Below are positions 19,115-27,109 of a stretch of DNA of 37,324 bases, piece after piece. Each line of letters starts with the position of its first letter. Position 1 is the first letter of the stretch. The notes beneath the pieces are model-generated. The model was given only the letters and a program-made list of their open reading frames with translations, did not search any database and had not been told where the DNA came from. This DNA comes from Clostridiales bacterium (lineage in GTDB: Bacteria; Bacillota; Clostridia; Christensenellales; Aristaeellaceae): assembly GCA_015056245.1 (NCBI GenBank), contig SVGQ01000016.1, positions 1-37,324 on the forward strand. The letters run 5' to 3'. The translations under genes were made by a program, and so were the position numbers.

Positions 19115-19984
19115 TTACATCAATCCGCGAAAACCTTTACCGATGATCTCGGTCGTGTTGGTAATAAGAATAAAGCAGGATGGGTCGATGGCTTTGGCAT
19201 GCTTGCGCAGAAGAACGGCCTGCGGACGATTGACCACCGTAAGGATCACCGTTTTGTCCTCGTGGGTGAATGCGCCTTCGCCCTTGATACGGGTCGCACC
19301 GCGATGAAGCTCATCCACAATAAAACCGATAATATCGTCCGGCTTGGATGTGATCACCTGGAAACATTTGTGAACCTTGATGTTTTCCAGCACCATATCG
19401 ACGATAACAGATTTCAGCGCCAAGCCAAGTACACTGAAAAGACCGGTTTCCATACCGAATACTGCACAGGCTGCAACCGTAACAAGAAAATCTACCATTA
19501 AGAGGCAATTGCCAATATTGATGCTGGTTTTTCTCTTCAGCAACATGGCAATGATATCCGTACCGCCGCTGGAAGCCTGCATATTGAAGAGCATAGCGCT
19601 GCCAATAGCAGGCAATGCAACAGAAAATACAAGCTCCAACAAGGGTTCGCTGGTCATAGGCTCCGTCATGGGAACGATGATCTCAAGCCCCCAGATCACT
19701 GTACTCATCAAGAGGCTTACGTACGCTGTGCGAACACCGAAGGACTTGCCAAGAAACAGAAACCCAAGCAGCAAAAGCGCCTGATTGATGATAAAGACAA
19801 ATGCACCTGCAGAGAGGTTGGGAGCCAACTCACCCAGAATAATGGAAATACCGCTGACACCACCGGTAGAAAAATGGTTGGGAAACTTGAAAAAATAGAT
19901 ACCGACGGACATAATCAACGTTGCCAGCGTCAAAAGGGCGTAATCCTTTATCACCTGTTTAGGCGTGGCTTTGTCTTGGTCCAT
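19115..19984 (-). CDS. YitT-family membrane protein (DUF161/DUF2179)
   Basis: A 289-residue membrane protein. The first 170 or so residues hold about five hydrophobic helices, with the family motif FKFPNHFSTGGVSGISIIL near residues 32-50 and ASSGGTDIIAMLL near 137. Residues about 215-285 form a soluble C-terminal domain of the DUF2179 kind: FQVITSKPDDIIGFIVDE to FILITNTTEI. This is the standard two-domain YitT layout, about 280-290 residues. Transport of a small molecule has been suggested for such proteins, but the substrate is unknown. The ATG is at 19984 behind a modest AGAGGT site. Confidence 0.92.
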   Translation of the reverse strand: MDQDKATPKQVIKDYALLTLATLIMSVGIYFFKFPNHFSTGGVSGISIILGELAPNLSAGAFVFIINQALLLLGFLFLGKSFGVRTAYVSLLMSTVIWGLEIIVPMTEPMTSEPLLELVFSVALPAIGSAMLFNMQASSGGTDIIAMLLKRKTSINIGNCLLMVDFLVTVAACAVFGMETGLFSVLGLALKSVIVDMVLENIKVHKCFQVITSKPDDIIGFIVDELHRGATRIKGEGAFTHEDKTVILTVVNRPQAVLLRKHAKAIDPSCFILITNTTEIIGKGFRGLM

Positions 19985-20010
19985 AACGATTGTTACCTCT
20001 CAAAAAGGTG

Positions 20011-20039
20011 TTGTAGTCCCTTCTATTTTATGCTATAAT
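20011..20039 (+). promoter_or_regulatory. Promoter toward the fucosidase-xylosidase operon
   Basis: TTGTAG (20011-20016), a 17-base spacer and a perfect TATAAT (20034-20039). Transcription starting near 20046 would pass a terminator at 20176-20207 before reaching the fucosidase gene. Confidence 0.5.
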
Positions 20040-20053
20040 GAACATAAATGCAA
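20025..20053 (-). promoter_or_regulatory. Promoter of the yitT operon
   Basis: On the minus strand TTGCAT (20048-20053), a 17-base spacer and TAAAAT (20025-20030). It overlaps a promoter of the opposite strand at 20011-20039. Confidence 0.45.
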
Positions 20054-20093
20054 GGCTGATTTTGAAAGGATTTTTCACCGGAAGCGGATCAAA

Positions 20094-20156
20094 ATGACCA
20101 AAGGTTTACCGTATAATGGTTTCATTGTTATGGTGAAAATTGTGCTTTTTGTGTAA
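20094..20156 (+). CDS. Possible 20-codon leader peptide
   Basis: ATG to TAA encodes MTKGLPYNGFIVMVKIVLFV, a short hydrophobic peptide in the leader of the fucosidase gene, 20 bases before a terminator. The upstream region lacks a strong ribosome site close to the ATG. It is listed because of its position in a possible attenuator; it may equally be chance. Confidence 0.2.
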   Translation: MTKGLPYNGFIVMVKIVLFV

Positions 20157-20175
20157 CTTCTTCCTTGCAGTTTGA

Positions 20176-20207
20176 AAAAAGACAGCCAAGTAAACAGCTG
20201 TCTTTTT
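20176..20207 (+). terminator. Terminator in the leader of the fucosidase operon
   Basis: AAAAAGACAGC (20176-20186) and GCTGTCTTTTT (20197-20207) form a perfect 11-bp inverted repeat with a 10-base loop and a T5 tail. It lies 36 bases before the fucosidase start, so it either ends a short upstream transcript or serves as an attenuator. Confidence 0.75.
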
Positions 20208-20243
20208 CGTTGCCGAATCACAACAGGCGAAAGGAGCAGCCTT

Positions 20244-21722
20244 ATGGATCGACAGTGGGTTCTCAAACAAATTGATCGCGTGATCGAAGAAGGCAAGTAC
20301 AAGGCGGACTGGGCTTCTCTTGCTTCTCATCCCATTCCGGAATGGTACCAGCAAAAGCGTCTGGGTATCTTTCTGCACTGGGGGCCTTTTTCTGTGCCGG
20401 CTTATCACGATTGGTACGCCCGCAATATGTATATCAAGGGCTCAGAGGAATACGAACATCATCTCCAGCATTGGGGCAGCCATAAAGAATTTGGCTATAA
20501 GGATTTCATTCCTATGCTCACCTTTAAGGACTATCAGCCTCAAGAATGGATCAAGCTGTTCCGGGAAGCTGGCGCTGATTACATCGTTCCTGTGGCAGAG
20601 CATCACGACGGTTTCCAGATGTATGAAAGCCAGCTTTCTCGCTGGAATGCGAAAGAAATGGGCCCGCATCGCGATGTGATGGGCGATTTGCTCCACGAAG
20701 CGGAACGCAGCGGCATGACGCTTGGTGCGTCCTCCCATCGGGTGGAGCACTGGTGGTTCTTTGGCAACGGCAAGGAATTTGAAAGTGATATCCCCCAGGA
20801 AGTTCCCCGGGATCATCTCTATTGGCCTGCCAACAAAGAACCCGAGAATCAGCATGACCTGTACGGTCAGCCGGAGCCGGATGATGAGTTCATGACGGAT
20901 TGGCTTTTGCGCAGTTGCGAGATCGTAGACCGCTATCATCCCCGTATTTTCTACTTTGACTGGTGGATTCAGCATCAGGCGGTCAAGCCTTACCTGAAAA
21001 AGTTTGCAGCTTATTTCTATAACCGTGCTGAGGAGTGGGGCGGCGGTATCATCAATTACAAGCACGACGCTTTCCCCTTTGGCTGTGCAGTACCGGATAT
21101 CGAGCGAGGTCAGTTTGCGCAGGCCAAGCCATTCCTGTGGCAGTCCGATACGTCCGTTATGCGCGGCAGCTGGTGCTATTCTGAAATTCCAGAGCGCGCC
21201 ACCTATAAGGAGCCGAAGGAAGCGATCTGGGATTTGGCAGATGTGGTCTCCAAGAACGGTCGTCTGCTGCTGAATATCGGCCCCAAGCCTGATGGAACCT
21301 TGGCGGATAAGGATGTGGAGATCCTCAAAGCCATCGGCGCATGGATGAAAGTCAACGACGAAGCCATTCATGGTACCGGCTTGTGGCGTTATGCGCAGGA
21401 AGGCCCCACGGAGATTCAGGAAGGTCAGTTCGCCGATAGTAAGTCCCGGGATTTCACCAGTGAGGATATCCGTTTCACCTGCAAGGGGGACGCGGTGTAT
21501 GCCATCGCGCTGGTGTGCCCGCAGGACGGCATCCTGCGCATCAAGAGCATGCGGGAAGCAGATGCCAGCAGCCTGCCCCTGTTTGATGGCGCTGTGTTGG
21601 ATGCTCAGATACTTGGCTGTGATGAGCCTGTTCAGTGGAAGCGGGATGCTGAAGCCCTGACGGTACACTTTGGCAATTATCGCAGCGATATGCCTGTTGT
21701 GGTCAAAATTACGGTCGATTGA
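20244..21722 (+). CDS. Alpha-L-fucosidase, glycoside hydrolase family 29
   Basis: A 492-residue cytoplasmic enzyme (no signal peptide) that would release L-fucose from oligosaccharide ends. The GH29 barrel opens with KRLGIFLHWGPFSVPAYHDW and continues with AEHHDGFQMYES, the His-His-Asp sugar-binding motif. The segment IFYFDWWI carries Asp239, the expected nucleophile, and LLLNIGPKPDGTL closes the catalytic domain near residue 350. A small C-terminal beta domain follows (about 400-492). An in-frame ATG at 20172 lies upstream, inside the terminator region, and was rejected; the ATG at 20244 has AAAGGAG ahead of it. It sits 22 bases before an alpha-xylosidase gene, which points to uptake and intracellular digestion of fucosylated xyloglucan fragments. 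Confidence 0.93.
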   Translation: MDRQWVLKQIDRVIEEGKYKADWASLASHPIPEWYQQKRLGIFLHWGPFSVPAYHDWYARNMYIKGSEEYEHHLQHWGSHKEFGYKDFIPMLTFKDYQPQEWIKLFREAGADYIVPVAEHHDGFQMYESQLSRWNAKEMGPHRDVMGDLLHEAERSGMTLGASSHRVEHWWFFGNGKEFESDIPQEVPRDHLYWPANKEPENQHDLYGQPEPDDEFMTDWLLRSCEIVDRYHPRIFYFDWWIQHQAVKPYLKKFAAYFYNRAEEWGGGIINYKHDAFPFGCAVPDIERGQFAQAKPFLWQSDTSVMRGSWCYSEIPERATYKEPKEAIWDLADVVSKNGRLLLNIGPKPDGTLADKDVEILKAIGAWMKVNDEAIHGTGLWRYAQEGPTEIQEGQFADSKSRDFTSEDIRFTCKGDAVYAIALVCPQDGILRIKSMREADASSLPLFDGAVLDAQILGCDEPVQWKRDAEALTVHFGNYRSDMPVVVKITVD

Positions 21723-21744
21723 TCGTTTTTTGGAGGGAATACAT

Positions 21745-23991
21745 ATGAGATTTTCCAATGGTTATTGGCTTACCAAACCCGAGTATGTGATGAGCTACGC
21801 CACCCAGTGCGTTCGCGTCACCAAAAAGGAAAAAGAAATGCAGGTCATTTCAGCCTGCCGCCCGGTTCGTCATCGCGGCGATGTGCTGGATGGCGGTTCC
21901 CTGACTGTTACGTTCTCTGCGCCCCGCAAGAATGTGATCCGCGTCAAGGTGACCCACTTTGCCGGTGCCAAGGTGAAGGAACCCCGCTTTGAAACCTATG
22001 AAGAAGATGTGACCCCTGTGATGGATGAAACCGAGCAGTATGCCACCTTCACCAGCGGTGAACTGACTGCCCGTGTGCTGAAGGCAGATGGTCAGTGGCA
22101 GGTGGACTACATGGTGGGCGATCAGATCCTGACTACCAGTGGTTTCCGCGCCATGGGCCGCGCCCTGCGCAAGGAAGTGGGTCCCTGCTCTTTGCTGCCC
22201 CATGGCAAGAGCTACATGGTGGAATCCCTGATGCTGGATGTGGGCGAAAATGTCTATGGTCTGGGTGAGCGTTTCGGCGCTTATGTGAAGAATGGTCAGA
22301 CGGTGGATATGTGGAATGCCGACGGTGGTACTGCCAGCGAATACGCCTACAAGAATATCCCCTTCTATATGACCAACCGCGGCTATGGCGTGCTGGTGGA
22401 GGATACCTCCGATGTGAGCTTTGAAGTAGCCAGCGAAAAGGTAGAGCGTGTTCAGTTTTCCGCCGAGGGCGAAACCATTGTGTATGATATCATCTATGGC
22501 GGTACCCCCAAGGGCGTTCTGGATGTGTACACCGCTTTGACCGGCCGCCCCGCTTTGCTGCCCGCCTGGAGCTTCGGCCTGTGGCTGTCTACCTCCTTCA
22601 CCACCAACTATGATGAGGCTACCACCTCCTCCTTCATCAATGGCATGGCGGAGCGTGATATCCCCCTGAGCGTGTTCCATTTTGACTGCTACTGGATGAA
22701 GGCTTTCAACTGGTGCGATTTCGAGTGGGATCCCGATGTGTTCCCGGATCCGGAAGGCATGCTCAAACGCTATCATGAAAAGGGTCTGAAGCTCTGCTGC
22801 TGGATCAATCCCTATATCGGTCAGGCCAGCCCCCTGTTTGACGAAGGCATGGAGAAAGGCTATCTGCTCAAGAAGACCAACGGCGATGTGTGGCAGACCG
22901 ACATGTGGCAGGCTGGTATGGGCATTCTGGATGTGACCAATCCCGACGCCCGTGAATGGTATTCTTCCTACCTGCGCAAGCTGCTGGCTATGGGTATCGA
23001 CTGCTTCAAGACTGACTTCGGCGAGCGTATCCCTGTGCGTGATATCGCTTACTTCGACGGTTCCGATTCCCTGCACATGCACAACTATTACACCTTCCTG
23101 TACAACAAGATGGTGTTTGAAGTGCTCAAGGAAGCCCGCGGCGAGGGCGAAGCCATTCTGTTTGCCCGCAGCGCAACCGTCGGCGGTCAGCAGTTCCCCG
23201 TGCACTGGGGCGGCGACAACAGCGCTTCTTATGTTTCCATGGCAGAGACGCTGCGCGCCGGTCTGGGCATGAGCCACAGCGGTTTTGGCTACTGGAGCCA
23301 CGATATTTCCGGCTTCGAATCGACCGCTCCTGCGGATGTATACAAGCGCTGGTGCCAGTTCGGCCTTTTGTCCAGCCACAGCCGTCTCCACGGTTCCACC
23401 AGCTATCGCGTGCCGTGGCTGTTCGACGAGGAGAGCTGCGATGTGGTGCGCAAGTTCACCAAGCTCAAGTGCCGACTGATGCCGTACCTTTACGGCGCTG
23501 CTGTGGAAGCCCATGAAAAGGGCACGCCCATGCTGCGGCCCATGATGCTGGAGTTCCCGGACGATCCTGCTTGCGAAATGCTGGATCGCCAGTACATGCT
23601 GGGCGAAAGTTTACTGGTGGCACCCATCTTCAATAAAGAAGGTAAGGTGCAGTACTATCTGCCCGACGGTCAGTGGACCAGTCTGCTCAACGAAAACGTG
23701 GTCACTGGCGGTCATTGGCAGAGCGAGACCCACGATTTCCTTTCCCTGCCGTTGATGGTTCGTCCTGGCACGGTGCTGCCCATTGGTGCCAAGGACAACA
23801 CCACTGAGTACGACTATACCGATGGTTTGGAACTGCATGTGTATCAGCTCAGCGAGGGCGAAACCGTGGTTTGCAAAGTGCCTGCGCTGGATGGTACCAT
23901 CGCTGCTACCTACACCGTGACCATCAAGGACGGTCAGGCTGTGGTGGAAACCGATGCAGCCAAGCCCTATACCGTAGTGCTTCATAACTGA
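21745..23991 (+). CDS. yicI: Alpha-xylosidase, glycoside hydrolase family 31 (YicI type)
   Basis: A 748-residue cytoplasmic enzyme that would remove alpha-linked xylose, as from isoprimeverose or xyloglucan fragments. The N-terminal beta-sandwich contains NVYGLGERFGAYVKNGQ. The barrel holds FHFDCYWMKAFNWCDFEWD, CFKTDFGERIP with the nucleophile Asp424, and HWGGDN with the acid Asp491. GFGYWSHDISGFE follows. These motifs and the length match E. coli YicI closely. The ATG at 21745 follows TTGGAGGG; an earlier in-frame start at 21670 lies inside the fucosidase gene and was rejected. It is the second gene of the fucosidase operon and ends before a strong terminator. Confidence 0.95.
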   Translation: MRFSNGYWLTKPEYVMSYATQCVRVTKKEKEMQVISACRPVRHRGDVLDGGSLTVTFSAPRKNVIRVKVTHFAGAKVKEPRFETYEEDVTPVMDETEQYATFTSGELTARVLKADGQWQVDYMVGDQILTTSGFRAMGRALRKEVGPCSLLPHGKSYMVESLMLDVGENVYGLGERFGAYVKNGQTVDMWNADGGTASEYAYKNIPFYMTNRGYGVLVEDTSDVSFEVASEKVERVQFSAEGETIVYDIIYGGTPKGVLDVYTALTGRPALLPAWSFGLWLSTSFTTNYDEATTSSFINGMAERDIPLSVFHFDCYWMKAFNWCDFEWDPDVFPDPEGMLKRYHEKGLKLCCWINPYIGQASPLFDEGMEKGYLLKKTNGDVWQTDMWQAGMGILDVTNPDAREWYSSYLRKLLAMGIDCFKTDFGERIPVRDIAYFDGSDSLHMHNYYTFLYNKMVFEVLKEARGEGEAILFARSATVGGQQFPVHWGGDNSASYVSMAETLRAGLGMSHSGFGYWSHDISGFESTAPADVYKRWCQFGLLSSHSRLHGSTSYRVPWLFDEESCDVVRKFTKLKCRLMPYLYGAAVEAHEKGTPMLRPMMLEFPDDPACEMLDRQYMLGESLLVAPIFNKEGKVQYYLPDGQWTSLLNENVVTGGHWQSETHDFLSLPLMVRPGTVLPIGAKDNTTEYDYTDGLELHVYQLSEGETVVCKVPALDGTIAATYTVTIKDGQAVVETDAAKPYTVVLHN

Positions 23992-24025
23992 AACGGCTGA
24001 ATAAGTCGCATTTTCAAAAAGAATC

Positions 24026-24066
24026 AAAACAAGCTTTCTGGCATTCTGTGCTGGAAAGCTTGTTTT
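24026..24066 (+). terminator. Terminator after the alpha-xylosidase gene
   Basis: A 13-bp perfect stem (24026-24038 with 24054-24066) with a 15-base loop that can form three more pairs, ending in TTTT. Confidence 0.8.
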
Positions 24067-24083
24067 GCGATAGGCGTGATTGC

Positions 24084-24112
24084 TTGACAAAATGCGCTAA
24101 TCATTGCATAAT
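24084..24112 (+). promoter_or_regulatory. Strong promoter of the MBOAT-DHHW-RCC1 locus
   Basis: A perfect TTGACA (24084-24089), a 17-base spacer and CATAAT (24107-24112, five of six bases). It is the best sigma-70/sigma-A promoter in the window and lies just ahead of the GTG start at 24146. Confidence 0.75.
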
Positions 24113-24145
24113 CAGCCGTAGTTCTATGGATAAGGAGTATGTGCT

Positions 24146-25540
24146 GTGGTCTTCTCATCGCTGATATATTTGCTGTTGTTTATGCCGATCGTGGTGGGTC
24201 TTACTTTTGTATCCAAACGGTTATCATGGAAGAATACGATTTTATTGCTGGCTTCCATCGTGTTTTACGCCTGGGGCGAGCCCTTGTGGGTATATGCCCT
24301 GATTGGCCTTACTTTTTTGGTATGGTTGTGCGCTACGCTCATGCATCGTTCGGCAAAGAAAGGGTTTAGGGTATTCTGGCTGTCTCTGGCGGTGCTTGTA
24401 CCCATGGCGGTGCTTCTATATGTGAAGTATGCCGGCTTCCTGCTTGCTCCTGTGCTGAATGTATTTGGTGTCTCGCTTCCGCAGGTGCGCATGCCGCTTG
24501 GTATTTCCTTCTTTACATTCCAGATTATCACCTACGCGGTGGATGTATATCGGGATGATAAGCTCTATCAGCCCAGTCCCCTCAAGTTGCTTTTGTATGT
24601 CAGCTGCTTTCCGCAGCTGGTGGCAGGCCCCATTGTATGCTATAAGGACATCAGCGAAGAAATCGACAACAGACGCACGACCCCGGATGATTTTGTTGCC
24701 GGTATGAAGCGTTTCATTTGCGGCCTTGGAAAAAAGGTTCTGCTGGCAAATGTATGCGGACAGGTGGTGGAAGCGGTCATTGCCAACCAATCGCTGTATG
24801 GCCTCAGTGTTGCCGGCAGCTGGTACATGGCTGTTCTGTATTCCTTGCAGATCTACTTTGATTTTTCTGGTTATTCTGATATGGCGATCGGTCTCGGACG
24901 TATTTTCGGTTTCCATTATGCAGAGAATTTCAACTACCCATATGTGAGTACCGGAATCAGCGAATTTTGGCGCAGATGGCATATTTCTCTCGGTACTTTT
25001 TTCCGGGAATATGTGTATATTCCGTTGGGCGGCAATCGGAAAGGAAAATTGCGGCAGATCTTTAATTTGCTGGTGGTATGGTCACTGACAGGGCTCTGGC
25101 ATGGTGCCAATATCAATTTTGTTCTGTGGGGACTGTATTACTTCGTACTGATCGTGTTGGAACGTTTTGTGTTTGCCCGCTTGCTGAAAGTCATTCCTGG
25201 GGTGTTGAAAGGAATTCTGACCTATGCGTTTGTTCTGGTTGGATGGGTAATATTCTACTTTACCGATTCCGCACAGTTAGGCCAGTATCTTGCCGCTCTT
25301 TTTGGCGCGGGCGGCGCGGTTCCCTTGTATACGTCAGAACTGTGGATGGTGGTTCGCCAGTATTCGTTCTTGCCGGTTATCGCAATGCTCTCTGCATTCC
25401 CGATCAAAAATCTGTTCAGCCAGAACTTGCAGGAAAAGTTGCAACCATTGGCTACTCTCTGGTTGTGTCTGGTATTCTTGCTTTCTTTGCTCATGGTGGT
25501 CGGACAGAGCTACAATCCGTTTATTTATTTCCGCTTTTAA
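24146..25540 (+). CDS. MBOAT-family membrane O-acyltransferase (AlgI-like)
   Basis: A 464-residue polytopic membrane protein of the AlgI/DltB/PatA group, which moves acyl (usually acetyl) groups across the membrane onto surface polymers. Family motifs are MPLGISFFTFQIITYAVDVYRD, shown in part as GISFFTFQIITY, then FFPQLVAGPI-like CFPQLVAGPI, FWRRWHISLGTFFREYVYI with His279, and LTGLWHGANINF with His319, the expected catalytic histidine. The start is GTG, 8 bases after AAGGAG; an ATG at 24139 is in another frame. The 12-base gap to a DHHW/AlgX-like gene gives the classic acyl-relay pair. The acceptor polymer is not identifiable: no polysaccharide synthase is nearby. Confidence 0.94.
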   Translation: MVFSSLIYLLLFMPIVVGLTFVSKRLSWKNTILLLASIVFYAWGEPLWVYALIGLTFLVWLCATLMHRSAKKGFRVFWLSLAVLVPMAVLLYVKYAGFLLAPVLNVFGVSLPQVRMPLGISFFTFQIITYAVDVYRDDKLYQPSPLKLLLYVSCFPQLVAGPIVCYKDISEEIDNRRTTPDDFVAGMKRFICGLGKKVLLANVCGQVVEAVIANQSLYGLSVAGSWYMAVLYSLQIYFDFSGYSDMAIGLGRIFGFHYAENFNYPYVSTGISEFWRRWHISLGTFFREYVYIPLGGNRKGKLRQIFNLLVVWSLTGLWHGANINFVLWGLYYFVLIVLERFVFARLLKVIPGVLKGILTYAFVLVGWVIFYFTDSAQLGQYLAALFGAGGAVPLYTSELWMVVRQYSFLPVIAMLSAFPIKNLFSQNLQEKLQPLATLWLCLVFLLSLLMVVGQSYNPFIYFRF

Positions 25541-25552
25541 GGAGGTGTTGGC

Positions 25553-27091
25553 ATGAAGCAAGGAAAAGGATCCTATTTGCTTATGCTGTGGCTGTTGATC
25601 GGCAGCCTGTGCCTTGGCGTTCTGCTGATATTGCTGGCTCCTCGTACGCAAAGACCGTCCTTGACAGAAAACCGTATGCTGGCAGGCGCCCCGGTACTCA
25701 GCAAGGAGTCCCTGATGGATGGCACTTACTTTACTGGCGTTGAGGATTTTCTCAGCGATGGTTTTTTCTACCGGGATGATGTGATCGACACAGCAGACCG
25801 TTTGCTGGGTTTCTTTGATACGCGCACGGAAGAACAGCGGCTGATTCAGGAGGCAGCGGATACAGACCGCAAGCTGCTGGCGGACGCAGGCGCAGAGATG
25901 ATGCAGCTTGAAACGGTGGAAAGCAACGATTTGACAGCTGTTCCCACTGAGGAACCCACCATAACCCCAACCCCTTTTATCACGGCTGCGCCAACCCCCT
26001 CACCGACAGCCGTACCTACCCCCACGGTTACTCCTACGCCTTCTCCCACTCCAACGTTAACCCCGACACCCACTTCCACACCGACGGCAACACCTCTGGC
26101 AGAAGCCACAGCTTCATTGACCCCTGCGCCTACAGCTACCCCTGAGCCCTTTGCGACCATGACCCCGGCCCCCACCGCCACGCCCAAGGCAATCATTCCG
26201 CTGGAGGCAGGCAGTGAGTACTATCTGTATCTGAATGAACGCGAAGGCACCAGACTGGAATACTACGATTATCCTGCTGAAAACATCATGACATTCGCCA
26301 ACAGCCTGAATTATTTGCGGAATATGCTGCCTGAACATGGCGAAATTCACTATATGCAAGTGCCGGTGGCAGCCGTTGGCGTGCGCCTGTGTGTGCAGAA
26401 GCAGCGCTTCAGCGGCTGGGAAAGCACCATGGAGGACGCATTGCAATCTCAGGTAGTCAATGGGGTATATATTCACAATGCACCAGCGATCCTCAACGAT
26501 CACCTGACCGGCGGGGAGATGGATCTGTACTATTTTACTGACCACCATTGGTCTGCCAAAGGCGCTTGGTATGCGCTGGAAGCCATTATGGAATCCCGTG
26601 GTCTGCCGGTGGTTGGCTATGATGAATATCCATACCAACGCAAAAAGATGGGCGAGAACGACTCCGGTCGTGAAGACTGGATTGAAGCCATGTATCCTCT
26701 CACCCCTGTACACGGTGTGCTGATCCGGCATCTGGACCAGGAGAAGGAAAGCATGCTGATCAATTATCAGGCAAGAAACTATATGGCTTTCCTGAACGGA
26801 ACGGATACACCATGGCGCAGATTTGACACGGGATACGGAACCGACCGAAAGGCGCTGGTCATTTGTGATTCTTTCGGCAACGCTTTTGTGCCGTATTTGC
26901 TGCCCTATTATGATGAAGTTCACATGACTGATCTGCGGATGGACTATTTTGATCCGGAGGAAGCAGGCGGCACGTTTTCACAGCTGGTGCAGTATCACCA
27001 GATCGATGATATTTATGTCATTCTGTCAACCAGCAATGGTATCAATTCCTCCAATAGTCTCTCTACTTTCTGGAAAACCATTACGGAATAA
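25553..27091 (+). CDS. Membrane-anchored DHHW/AlgX-like protein with Pro/Thr linker, likely O-acetylation partner
   Basis: A 512-residue type II membrane protein: helix at about 8-28, then the extracellular part. Residues 131-212 are a Pro/Thr-rich linker. The rest resembles the AlgJ/AlgX and DHHW family: DHHW at 330-333 in FTDHHWSAKGAWYALEAI, and an SGNH-type serine block ICDSFGNAF with Asp439-Ser440. The DHHW block and the serine could form the catalytic centre that takes acetyl from the MBOAT protein and passes it to a surface glycan. The N-terminal stretch LTENRMLAGAPVLS is also typical. The ATG follows GGAGG. The inserted linker is unusual for such proteins and splits the family N-terminus from the catalytic half. 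Confidence 0.88.
   Translation: MKQGKGSYLLMLWLLIGSLCLGVLLILLAPRTQRPSLTENRMLAGAPVLSKESLMDGTYFTGVEDFLSDGFFYRDDVIDTADRLLGFFDTRTEEQRLIQEAADTDRKLLADAGAEMMQLETVESNDLTAVPTEEPTITPTPFITAAPTPSPTAVPTPTVTPTPSPTPTLTPTPTSTPTATPLAEATASLTPAPTATPEPFATMTPAPTATPKAIIPLEAGSEYYLYLNEREGTRLEYYDYPAENIMTFANSLNYLRNMLPEHGEIHYMQVPVAAVGVRLCVQKQRFSGWESTMEDALQSQVVNGVYIHNAPAILNDHLTGGEMDLYYFTDHHWSAKGAWYALEAIMESRGLPVVGYDEYPYQRKKMGENDSGREDWIEAMYPLTPVHGVLIRHLDQEKESMLINYQARNYMAFLNGTDTPWRRFDTGYGTDRKALVICDSFGNAFVPYLLPYYDEVHMTDLRMDYFDPEEAGGTFSQLVQYHQIDDIYVILSTSNGINSSNSLSTFWKTITE
25943..26188 (+). repeat. Pro/Thr-rich linker coding repeat in the DHHW protein
   Basis: About 82 residues dominated by PT, TP, PTP and PSPT units with no fold expected. 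Codons for Pro and Thr vary from unit to unit, so it is a peptide-level repeat rather than a recent DNA expansion. It would span cell wall or hold the catalytic half away from the membrane. Confidence 0.85.
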
Positions 27092-27109
27092 CCACAAGGA
27101 GGTGGCGAT

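Noticed and set aside
21850-23514. Long leftward open frame opposite the alpha-xylosidase gene
   Set aside because: Antisense shadow of a gene with clear catalytic motifs.
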